The notes below the pieces were generated by a model. It had not been told where the DNA came from and ran no database searches. It worked only from the letters and a program-made list of their open reading frames with translations. From Sanguinoderma infundibulare (lineage: Eukaryota > Basidiomycota > Agaricomycetes > Polyporales > Polyporaceae), in the NCBI GenBank assembly GCA_032821775.1, contig JAVLRN010000012.1, positions 2,526,315 to 2,590,314 of the forward strand: DNA of 64,000 bases, written 5' to 3'. The position numbers and the translations under genes were made by a program. Positions 46,256-55,154 of the stretch are shown in pieces. How positions within the stretch are numbered: position 1 is the first letter of the stretch; each line of letters starts with the position of its first letter.

Positions 46256-49200
46256 ATGGCACCGGCTCCTAAAGCTAAAGCTCTCAAGATCGGACGCGCT
46301 CTCAAGAGGCTCCCTGCGCGTGTCGCGTCGGGCGGGAGGGGGAACGGCAATACCTTTGCACCCCTGACCGGCGAGCTGCCCATCGTCCTGCTTAAGGTAC
46401 AAGTCCTCAGCTGCACCAACCTGCTCGCAAGGGACCGGAATGGCTATAGCGACCCGTGAGTAGCCCTCGACACTCGGTCTCTCCGTTCTTCCCTCTTCCA
46501 CCCTTCCGCGCACGTGCCGCAGTGGGCGATGGTGCTCACGCACTCTCCCCCATGTGTCCCGACGATGCAGGTTCGTCGTTATTTCCCTCCTCGGGAACCG
46601 TCACCAGACCCCTGTCGCCAAGCGCACGTTGAACCCGACTTACAACCCCAAGGATGCCACCTTTGATTTCCCTATCCATCTCTCCCTCGCCGACAAGCTC
46701 GGCGTCGTCGAGCTCATCGTTTGGGACAAGGACATGCTCAAGAAGGACTACCTCGGCGAGGCCTGGATACCCTTGGAAGACTGGTTCCGGGACGGGAGCG
46801 CGTACGCGTTCGACGACATGAACAACAAGGTCTGCCCTCGTTCTCTCTCCATCCCCCGCGAGGGCCTGTTCGTGTAGACTAATTGGGAGCGACACACAAG
46901 CTCATCTCGACGAACCTGGTTTCCACGCGCCACTCCATTCAGGCCACGGGCAATATACAGGTCAAACTTGGCTTCGTGCAGCCTCCGAACACTGCCGCCC
47001 TCATGGACTTCGGCGAGATATACTCGGAGCTCGTCAAGAGGACACGCCCGAGTCTCGTGTCCGCCCCTCCGGTGCGTTCATAGTGTCACGGCCTGACGCT
47101 TATTTGCTCTTCGCGCGCGCTAGAGTGTATAGCTCACTGACCGCGCGCATCGTTCGTATCACAGACGGAAGGCATCGGTACCATCCGTTCCCACCAGGAA
47201 GGTCCCGCGTTCGAAGACGACGGCCTGAGCTCAGACGACGAGGGCGAGAGCGACGACGAAGGCGAAGAGGAGTCCACGCCCAGCAGCCGCCTCGCGAACC
47301 TCTACATCCCGCCCTCGCAGAGCTTCACTACAGAACTCGACCAAACCCCCCAGCGGCCATCGTCCGTTCCTGCTGTGGAGACGCCCCTCACGCCAACCCC
47401 TGCCGCTGTTCAGAGGACGCCGCAGGCTCTCAAGCCGAGCTCGCCCGGGTTCAAGATCCCGAGCGTGTTCCCAAGGAGGTCGAGCACACGCCGGTCCAAC
47501 TCCGTGGATTCGGTCACGACGATGAACACCGCCCCGTCGGGAATGCTAGGAGCTGGACCGGCCATCTCGACGAGTAGTGCTGGTGGACCGCTCGCGGCCT
47601 CGTCCTCAGGGACGTCTGCACCGAACGCTTTCGCGGTGGCTCCGATTGCGCGTCCGACGGCGTCAACATCCCAGCAGCAGCAGAAGTCCAAATTCCGCAA
47701 GTCGTGGGGCGCGAAGAACAAGGACTTCAACTTCAGCGCTGCCAATGATATTGTCGGCATTGTGATGCTCGAGATCCAGGGCGCAAAAGACCTCCCGAAA
47801 CTTAAGAATAGTGCGTCTCATCATCCATCAGGTCACTTCTGCGTTCGTTTTGGGGATCTGTGCTTACCGGTCGACGATGGCTGATGACAGTGACGCGCAC
47901 CGGCTGGGACATGGATCCGTTCGTGGTCGTCTCCTTCGGGAAGAAGGTGTTCCGGACGCGCGTCATACGCCATTCGCTCAATCCGCAGTGGGACGAGAAG
48001 ATGCTCTTCCACGTCCGCCGATACGAGACTACGTTCAAGGTGCAGCTCACTGTGCTCGACTGGGACAAGCTGTCGTCCAACGACCACGTCGGCGACGCCT
48101 CGTTCGACGTCGCGCAGCTGGTCGCGGACGCGCCGAAGAAGGACGAGAGGACCGGCCTGTACCCAGCAGAGGAGGACGGCAAGCGGTCGATGACGGACTT
48201 CACGCTCCCAATTTCGACTGCGAAGGAGATGCTGTGGGAGGCGAAACACAACCCGACCATCACGCTCAGGTATGGCGACGTGTGCCTTGCCCGAGCGGTG
48301 GTATGATGCTCAACGTTGGGACAGGGCGAAGTACCAGCCTTACGACGCGCTCCGTCAGAAGTTCTGGCGCGAGTACCTCAAGCAATACGATACGGACGAG
48401 AACGGCACGATCTCGCACCTCGAGCTGACCTCCATGCTCGACTCGCTCGGCTCGACGCTCTCGCGGGACACCGTCAACTCTTTCTGGAGGCGATTCAACA
48501 AGCTCCCGGAAGAGGATTCGCTCTCGATGGACGAGGCCGTGTGGTGTATCGAGACGGAACTCTGCCGTCCGACGAGCGAGAAGAAGCGCATATATCTTGA
48601 CGACATCACCGTCGACACGTCTGCGCCCGTCACCCCTGCGTTCCTCGGTGGCTTGGAGTCGCAGCAAAGCGTCAACTTTGACAGGCTTGACTTCTCTTTC
48701 TCCGGCGTTCCGTCCAACCGCGATCGCGAGGCGGGCGGTGATCAACTTGGCTCGCTTCCGTCACTTCCAACAGAACCCATGCAGCAGCCGCTACCGGAGG
48801 CCTCTTCTCTGAGTCTGTCGACCACCCCGCCCACACGTACACCATTTAGCAGGTCGACTTCGTCGTCAGATGCGGAGGACTCATCTAATGGCTCAAATGG
48901 GTCGTCTCCTGAGCCGTTGTTCGAGCGCGTCATCAACGTCAAGACCTGCCCGCTGTGTCATCGCCCCAGGCTGACTTCCAAGGCAGAGGTGGACATCGTG
49001 ACACATTTGGCGGTGTGCGCCAGTCAAGACTGGGCGCGGGTCGACAAGATCGTCGTCGGGAACTACGTGACGGCAAACCAAGCGCAGCGCAAGTGGTACA
49101 CGAAGGTGATCTCCAAGGTCTCGTCTGGCAATTACAAGCTTGGCGCAGTGAGTCTGTGCGGTCGCGTGCAGTCGATTGTGTTCTTGATGTGTCTATGCGA

Positions 49201-50483
49201 CCGGGCAGAACTCGGCGAACATCATCGTGCAGAACCGGTTAACCGGTCAGCTCGAGGAAGAGAAGATGCAGGTGTACGTTCGATTGGGCATTCGCCTGCT
49301 CTACAAGGGCTGGAAGAGCCGTATGGAGGGAGCACGAGGTGCGTCGAACTTATGTTCGGAGCGCATGTCCCCACTGATCGGTTTTAAAAACGGGGTAGCT
49401 CGGCGACTTCTGAAGTCGCTCTCCATCAAGCAGGGCCTGAAGTACGATTCGCCCGAGTCTGCTCGCGATATCCCCACGTTCATCACATTCCACAACCTCA
49501 ACATCGACGAAGTCCTTGATCCGCTGGACTCGTTCCGTACGTATTCAGGCTGTGGTCGAGATATGCCTCTCTGACGCCAAGTCTCGCACCTGCAGAGACC
49601 TTCAATGAGTTCTTTTATAGGTACGTCCGGTTCGTGACCTACTGATGGCGGTCCGTTCACATAACAACCACGACAGAAAACTGAAGCCGAACGCACGCCC
49701 TGTCGAGAGCCCCGAGGATCCTTACCGCCTCGTCAGCGGCGCCGACTGCCGTCTTATGGCGTTCGAGACGGTGAATGAGGCGACTCGGCTGTGGATCAAG
49801 GGCCGCGATTTTTCAGTTGGCAGGCTACTTGGAGAAACATACCGCCACGAGGCCGAGAAGTACATTGGCGGCGCATTGTGCATCTTCCGCCTCGCACCGC
49901 AGGACTACCATCGATTCCACGTTCCCATCGACGGCACGATCGGTCCTATGACGTACATCACCGGCGAGTATTACACGGTCAACGTTAGTTGCTCTCTACG
50001 CTACGTTCGCTTCCTTTTGCGCGTCGCATGTCGTGCTGAATCGTTTGTTTGTGCTTGCTTTTAGCCGCAGGCCATCCGGACGGCGTTGGACGTGTACGGC
50101 GAGAACGTGCGCAAGATCGTGCCGATCGACAGCCCGCAGTTCGGGCGCGTCATGTGCGTGTGCGTCGGCGCGATGATGGTCGGGAGTATCAAGACGACCG
50201 TGAACGAGGGCGATTACGTCCGGCGAGGAGACGAGTTTGGTTACTTCGCGTTCGGTATGCGCCGTCTGTCCTTGTTTTGCTGTCTTGCGTTTTGCTCACC
50301 CGGAACGCGTCTGCTTCAGGCGGGTCGACGATCGTCGTGCTCTTTGAGAGAGGCGTTGTGGAGTGGGACGAGGATCTGTTAGTGAACAGCAGGGCGTGTC
50401 TGGAGACGTTGGTCCGCGTCGGCATGGGTCTCGGTCGGAGTAAGCGGAAACCTGTTATGGACGGTAATGGCAGCTTGCAGTAG
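46256..50483 (+). CDS. Phosphatidylserine decarboxylase, PSD2 type with C2 domains and EF-hand
   Basis: Converts phosphatidylserine to phosphatidylethanolamine in endosome/Golgi membranes. Domain order: C2 domain 1 (LLKVQVLSCTNLLARDRNGY, LGVVELIVWDKDMLKKDYLG), an acidic disordered linker (SSDDEGESDDEGEEE-like, encoded near 47220-47270), C2 domain 2 (VMLEIQGAKDLPKL, TRTGWDMDPFVVVSFGKKVF, NPQWDEKMLFHVR), an EF-hand (DTDENGTISHLEL), a Cys pair segment (CPLCHRPRL) and the decarboxylase domain (PTFITFHNLNIDEVLDPL, FNEFFYRKLKPNARPV, GADCRLMAFE, WIKGRDFSVGRLLG, FRLAPQDYHRFHVPIDG). The self-cleavage motif is GGST (FAFG/GSTIVVLF, about 50250-50335), whose Ser becomes the pyruvoyl group; GGST is usual for the PSD2 class. 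About a dozen exons. The start at 46256 precedes a basic leader (APKAKALKIGRALKRLP). Length and all key motifs are normal. Confidence 0.9.
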
Positions 50484-51218
50484 AACGTCGTGGATGACCT
50501 GTATACCAGTCGTATTGTATAGCCGTCTGTGTGTTATAGCTATCGTAGTTACAGAGAATAAGTCCAGCTGTTATATATTGTCATCGATGACGGGGAGACA
50601 TTTGATTTGTTGAGTGATTCGTGTTCAAAATATTCAAAGCAAGGTTTGGATAAACGGGACACGGTGTTATGAGGCTACAGCCGTTAACGTCAAATGTGCA
50701 CAACTACGAGGAAGTACTAGTACAGTGCAAGCTGCCGGACGCCGCATTACGAAAATGGTCTCGTAACAGAAGATGCGATAAACGAATCGAACAGCACTTG
50801 ATCAAGCGTATGTAGGAGCAAGTAGGCAGGCGGGGGTAAGACTGGACACAGTAAGTAAGTACATGACTCCGGCACTGAAACTTTCATATCCAGTGGCATA
50901 GTATGTCACAGGCAAAGCTACCTGTCATCAACCAGGAAAAGGTGGAGATACAGAAGAAAATGATAAGCGGCGTCAACACCCCAACCATGCCTCAAACCAG
51001 TTCTTAAGCAGCTCCGAACGTTTCTGTCGCCAGCTCTGAAACTGCATAGAATCCAACACCTGTCAAGAACACACTTGCTAGCATCACTAGCACAAGCATC
51101 ATCTGTATCTCCTCAGGCTCACTTGAATCGGGCTCATCTAAGTTGGTGTGGCCACTCATCGTGAAGGTAAGGATGCAAAGCATAACAAACAGCCTTTCAG
51201 ATGTTTTCAGATGTTTTG
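50484..51218. other. Intergenic, AT-richer transition to the subtelomere
   Basis: The 3' flank of PSD, then sequence of clearly lower GC than the genes to the left. The only notable frame is minus 51285-51004, described separately. Nothing else supported. Confidence 0.5.
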
Positions 51219-51285
51219 TTGAATGCACATAGCCAAGCATAGCATTGCATGGCATAGCTGCGTATCCTGATATCAGCACAGGCAC
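51004..51285 (-). CDS. Doubtful small membrane-protein frame
   Basis: 93 codons if started at 51285, or about 51 from an internal Met (MSGHTNLDEPDSSEPEEIQM). The second part has a strong hydrophobic helix (LVLVMLASVFLTGVGFYAVS). The first part overlaps the repeated sequence 51219-51300, which argues against the upstream Met. It could equally be chance. No homologue recognised. Confidence 0.25.
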   Translation of the reverse strand: MPVLISGYAAMPCNAMLGYVHSTKHLKTSERLFVMLCILTFTMSGHTNLDEPDSSEPEEIQMMLVLVMLASVFLTGVGFYAVSELATETFGAA

Positions 51286-51310
51286 TGTTTAGGTGCCTCC
51301 ACATGATAGG
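51219..51310. repeat. Subtelomeric repeat, copy i (partners 51386-51500)
   Basis: gttgaatgcacatagccaag, then gcattgcatggcatagctgc, then acaggcactgtttaggtgcc. The same series recurs at 51386-51450 (gttgaacgcgcatagccgag, gcgttgcacggcatagctac) and 51475-51497 (acaggcgctgtatagctgcc). Confidence 0.7.
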
Positions 51311-51319
51311 GGTTTAAAG

Positions 51320-51400
51320 TAGAGGGGATCAGGATTAGGGTACCATAAAGCTAGGACTGCGCAGTTGAAAGTGTGCGGACACAGGGGTGTTGAACGCGCA
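51320..51400. repeat. Subtelomeric repeat shared with 53075-53160
   Basis: ataaagctaggactgcgcag then ttgaaagtgtgcggacacag here; aaaaagctaggacttcggag then ttgaaagtgcgcggacacag at 53110-53155. The copy at 53070-53175 sits between Penelope-like units A and B, so this is sequence moved or trapped by subtelomeric exchange. Confidence 0.7.
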
Positions 51401-51480
51401 TAGCCGAGCATAGCGTTGCACGGCATAGCTACGTATCTGGATATCGGCACAGCCCAATATCACATCCATTACACAGGCGC

Positions 51481-51738
51481 TGTATAGCTGCCCCACATGA
51501 TCATCTCATGTGATGCCATACCTTGTATCCCGGTATGGCATGTCTTGTACTGTATAGCCTTAGTAATGCAGTACGCTCTATAGTATATATATGGCCCCCA
51601 TTGACCCTAATAGAAACAGTTCTTCTACTCTTCTCCTCACTCACCTTTACAGCCTCTCTACCTCTCTAGCCAGGTGAGTATGTGTGACTGCTGTGTTTAG
51701 TTGCACCCCACAGTGGACAACCCCCACTGTGCTCCACA
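51481..51738 (+). repeat. Possible LTR of a Ty1/Copia element
   Basis: Inferred from position. It lies upstream of a Copia gag start, begins TG (tgtatagctg), contains a TATA-type promoter (tagtatatatatggccccca, 51581-51600) and may end CA just before a primer-binding-like ggttatgagccctgg at 51739. No second LTR is present to compare, so the borders are guesses. Confidence 0.4.
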
Positions 51739-52085
51739 GGTTATGAGCCCTGGTCGATGTTGTGGATACTGCGCCGCTCACTGCTGGCTGCGTTCCACTC
51801 CTCACCAGCTCACCTGGTGTTTTTACATGTTTATCATCTATTCCTTGTCGCCGTTATGGCAGACTCTCCATGTGTTGGATCAGGCGCGATCATACACTGC
51901 CAGCCACACATGATGGTGGCTTGGACCTGGTGCGATCTTTGTTATCGCTGCCTGCCAATGCCACAAGAGAGGGAACCTATGCCAGTATACGCTTCTGGCA
52001 TTCCTCTCTTCTCTTTGATCATCGTTCAGAATGATGACTAACTAGTCTCTTCTGTCTCAGACTTCAAACCATCTTATCGATCACC

Positions 52086-52241
52086 ATGTTGAAGGACCTT
52101 GTCAACGCTGTTCCTCTCCTCACTGGCCCCAACTACCTTGTATGGGTGCCGAAAATGCAGGCTTTTCTCCAGTCCAAGAGTTGTTGGGTCAAACCGATGA
52201 CCTATCCCCTGGAACCTGTCCCTAAAGGGCTTAGGGACTGA
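52086..52241 (+). pseudogene. Ty1/Copia gag N-terminal fragment
   Basis: ATG at 52086, 51 codons then TGA. The sequence LVNAVPLLTGPNYLVWVPKM followed by QAFLQSKSCWV has the L-x-G-x-NY-x-x-W-x-x-x-M-x-x-x-L pattern that starts Copia Gag proteins. The element breaks off at about 52235, where the 175-bp tandem repeat begins. No protease, integrase or RT remains. Confidence 0.7.
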
Positions 52242-52252
52242 TATGAGCTGAT

Positions 52253-52671
52253 ATAAGGTTGATACGAGCCTCGTACCGGTTTTTTTCCCTTATCAAACCC
52301 CTCGTACTTGCTAATCTAAGATAGGTAGGGACCATTTCTATGTCCTCCATGTTGTTTCAAGTGGATAACTATAATACTTATTGAGTTATTGAGCTCGTAT
52401 CAAGTTTGATTAGCTGGTACAAGCTCTATTGACCTCGTACTAGTCTCGTACTGGTCTTTTCTCCTTATCAACTCCCTCGTACCAGCTAATGTGAGATAGA
52501 TAGGGACCATATCTACATCCTCCATATTGTTTCAAGTTGATAACTATAATACTTCTTGAGTTATTGGCCTCGTATCAAGTTTGATTAGCTGATATGAGCC
52601 TTATTGACCTCGTACTAGCCTCGTACCGGTGTTTTTGCATTATTAATGACCTTGTACAAGCTATTATAACA
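52253..52671. repeat. ~175-bp tandem repeat, about 2.4 units
   Basis: Landmark (c/t)ctcgta(c)(c/t)gg occurs near 52269, 52444 and 52619, a period of about 175 bp. Each unit also has ttgtttcaag, ataactataatactt and tattga-type words. The repeat is AT-rich and non-coding. It ends in tagggttaggg, where the Penelope-like array starts. It may be an older subtelomeric satellite. Confidence 0.8.
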
Positions 52672-53069
52672 TAGGGTTAGGGAGGAGATGAACACCACGA
52701 ACGACTATGCTACGAAACGGTTGCCAACGGGGGACTTGGTAGTACCACGTCCCAGCCCCGTTTCGCTTATAAGCTCGTCAGGGCAACCTTAGTATTCCCG
52801 TGTTTGCACGGGTCGCACGAACTCTCATTGGATACGGACAAATCGTACCATGGTCCGTGCGCAATTGCAAATCGAATGCGCAATGATTGCGTGATGCCGA
52901 CAGGAAAGTCGACATGCCGAAGCACGCCATAAGACGTCAACGGCTCTCAAAATAGCATCGGACGGGCCGATAACTAATGATGCTTACGTTTGATGGCCGG
53001 ACAGCCGAGCAGCACGTGTTCGTGATGTTGATCTCTTCCCATCACATCCGGACCGTAGTCCGGGAAAGA
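52669..53069 (-). mobile_element. Penelope-like terminal repeat unit A (5'-truncated)
   Basis: Begins at tagggttagggaggagatga and runs colinear with units C-E to about 53069 (gaccgtagtccgggaaagat), then breaks off. It is the 3'-terminal ~400 bp of the element (minus strand). It differs from unit C by a handful of substitutions and carries an intact hammerhead. Confidence 0.85.
52719..52788 (-). ncRNA. Hammerhead ribozyme, unit A
   Basis: Minus strand, 5' to 3': stem I GGUUGCC, core CUGACGA, stem II GCUUAUAAGC, GAA, stem III starting ACGGGG and closing CCCCGU, then U17 and stem I GGCAACC. All invariant hammerhead bases are present. Cleavage is predicted after the U at 52726. Type I (stem I open), sense to the RT gene. 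Identical in units C, D and E. Confidence 0.88.
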
Positions 53070-53175
53070 TGAAGGGGGGTGTTGAGTAGGCGGGGTCAGG
53101 GTCAGGGTAACAAAAAGCTAGGACTTCGGAGTTGAAAGTGCGCGGACACAGGGGTGCTGTGTCCACGCGAATATA
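53070..53175. repeat. Subtelomeric spacer between units A and B
   Basis: Partner of 51320-51400 (aaaaagctaggacttcggag). Ends ctgtgtccacgcgaatataa before three TTAGGG repeats at 53176-53195. Confidence 0.65.
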
Positions 53176-53231
53176 AGGGTTAGGGTTAGGGTTAGGATGG
53201 AGTGAACACGCAACGACTAGCTACGAAAGGG

Positions 53232-53304
53232 GGTTGCCAACAGGGGAGGTGGACTTGCCGACCTTCTGCTCGCCTGTTTCGCTTATAAGCTCGTCAGGGC
53301 AACC
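53232..53304 (-). ncRNA. Hammerhead ribozyme, unit B (covariant)
   Basis: Stem I GGUUGCC/GGCAACC, CUGACGA, stem II GCUUAUAAGC and GAA are as in the other units. Stem III is ACAGG/CCUGU instead of ACGGGG/CCCCGU: a G-C pair is replaced by A-U, and three more pairs (GAG/CUC) follow a C-C mismatch. The stem III loop has entirely different sequence. Cleavage is predicted after the U at 53239. Confidence 0.9.
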
Positions 53305-53592
53305 TTAGTATCCTGTTGTTTGGTCCGTTCACACGGAGTTCCGATTGGCTGAATTAAACCGATCGTACGATGGTCCGTGCGCAATTGCAAATAACTATGC
53401 CGAAGCGATGGCGTGATCATGCCGGCCGAGAAGCCGGCGGTCTAGAATAGCCTGGCGCGGGCCGAGGACTAATCAAGCTTACGTTCTGATGGCCGACCTC
53501 TTCCGGTCATCACGTGTTCACTTCATCCTTATCTTATCACTGCCGGACCGTGATCCGGTTAGACAAGATTAGATAAAGAAACACGTGACCTA

Positions 53593-53647
53593 GCACGTGA
53601 CCAGTCGCAATCTAAGCGCCGCTTGCGGCGCTTAGATGGTCACGTGC
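53593..53647. other. Conserved palindromic stem-loop, unit B
   Basis: Inner stem ATCTAAGCGCCGC/GCGGCGCTTAGAT with a TT loop, outer stem GCACGTGACCA paired with TGGTCACGTGC, and a 5'-side bulge GTCGCA between them. The equivalent in units C-E uses different paired bases. Confidence 0.8.
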
Positions 53648-53768
53648 CCTTAGACGAACTTAAGGCGCTTAATCTTACATAATAAGCGCGGTGGTTAAGC
53701 GCGCGCTTACTCAACGGGTACTTCCGTTAGGGAGGAGATGAACACCACGAATGACTATGCTACGAAAC

Positions 53769-53838
53769 GGTTGCCAACGGGGGACTTGGTAGTACCACGT
53801 CCCAGCCCCGTTTCGCTTATAAGCTCGTCAGGGCAACC
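53769..53838 (-). ncRNA. Hammerhead ribozyme, unit C
   Basis: Same 70-nt sequence as in unit A. Predicted cleavage is after the U at 53776, within the 3' part of copy 1. Stem III is extended internally by GAC/GUC and UGGU/ACCA pairs. Confidence 0.9.
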
Positions 53839-54148
53839 TTAGTATTCCCGTGTTTGCACGGGTCGCACGAACTCTCATTGGATACGGACAAATCGTACCA
53901 TGGTCCGTGCGCAATTGCAAATCGAATGCGCAACGATTGCGTGATGCCGACGGGAAAGTCGACATGCCGGAGCACGCCATAAGACGTCAACGGCTCTTAA
54001 AATAGCGTCGGACGGGCCGACAACTAATAATGCTTACGTTTGATGGCCGGACAGCCGATCAGCACGTGTTCGTGATGTTGATCTCTTCCCATCACATCCG
54101 GACCGTAGTCCGGGAAAGATAAGATAAGATGCATCACGTGGTGCCTTA

Positions 54149-54202
54149 TCACATGATCCTTCGCAACGTAAGCGCCGCTTGCGGCGCTTACGGATCACAT
54201 GA
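54149..54202. other. Conserved palindromic stem-loop, unit C
   Basis: Inner stem CGTAAGCGCCGC/GCGGCGCTTACG with a TT loop, outer stem TCACATGATCC with GGATCACATGA (two mismatches), and a 5'-side bulge TTCGCA. Repeated at 59234-59287 (unit D) and 59845-59898 (unit E). Confidence 0.8.
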
Positions 54203-54284
54203 CCACCGAGACAGACTTAAGGCGCTTAACCTTACATAATGAGCACGTGCGATTAGGCGCGCGCTTATCTCAACGGGTACTTCC

Positions 54285-54336
54285 GTTAGGGTTTGGTTAG
54301 AGTCTGGGTTCGGGTTAGGGTCCGGTTAGGGTTAGC
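54285..54336. repeat. Telomere-like tract inside copy 1
   Basis: Degenerate telomere repeats: ttagggtttggttagagtct, gggttcgggttagggtccgg, ttagggttag. A further short one, ggttagggtttgggttag, lies at 54398-54415. Unit D ends exactly in the corresponding tract and unit B ends at its first ttaggg. Confidence 0.8.
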
Positions 54337-55154
54337 TAATGATAAACATAAGCGTTGCGCATATATTCAGCGATTAAGCCGAGTAACAAGACTCACGGTT
54401 AGGGTTTGGGTTAGACCGCGCCGGCCCCAGTGAGCGGGGCCGTGAGTAATGTTGATGTGCAATAAAGTGCGTGCTACCGAGGAGTTGCAAGAGGTTAGTA
54501 TGGTATAGGCGTTGAAGACAGTTTACGGGGGATCAGGTCGTCACGACCGGCATATAAGTGACTTCCCACTTGCCACTAGGCCGGTACAGTGTGTGACAAC
54601 ACATTTCAGATACGACGAGAAGACCGTATTTCCTCGAGCCAATGCCCAAGTGGACAGCAACGGTTGCCGTCCGGGTCCGCTCCCCCAAGCAGTGAGCTTA
54701 CGAAGTATAAAGTCCAGTGCGCGTAGCCGAAGCAGTCGCGTCCGTGATCACGGATCAGTTACTTGTTATCGCCCACGTCACGCATGTGCTCAAACACGGA
54801 TTATATCATCGCGCGTGACATGTTTACCGCTCGCTCTCGATTAAATCATCAAGTCGTATGCGGTGACTTTGAACAGTACGATCGAGGCACGAACTGGCCA
54901 TTCCTTCTACTTCCGAAGATCCAATCGTCCGCCAGGCACGGCCGAAACGGGGTCCAATCCATAAAAGTAACAGTTCGCTCCGCCCGGTGCCAAACCGGGG
55001 GTCGTTGGGTACAGTTTTCCCATTCGCTGGGGACAATGGTATAGCCCATACGGGACCATCCGGGGCGAACCCCGGCCACCAGTGCCATTCCCGGCGCCCG
55101 CTTGAAGTGTTACGATCTGCGGGTCCGGACTGTTCATTCGCTTGTGTCTTCGCC
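54337..55154 (-). other. 3' untranslated region of copy 1
   Basis: Between the telomere-like tract and the RT stop codon. Short plus-strand frames here are not supported by composition. It contains a direct inverted motif ccggccccagtgagcggggcc near 54420 (GGCCCC/GGGGCC arms), a possible RNA hairpin. Confidence 0.5.

Larger units (their letters stand above)
53176..53726 (-). mobile_element. Penelope-like terminal repeat unit B (divergent)
   Basis: Starts with three TTAGGG repeats and aggatggagtgaacacg. It aligns with units C-E but with many differences (ggagttccgattggctgaat where C has cgaactctcattggatacgg). It ends acgggtacttccgttaggg, where unit C begins. It retains the hammerhead core and the palindromic stem-loop with compensatory changes, so it is an older or sister family member. 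Confidence 0.85.
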
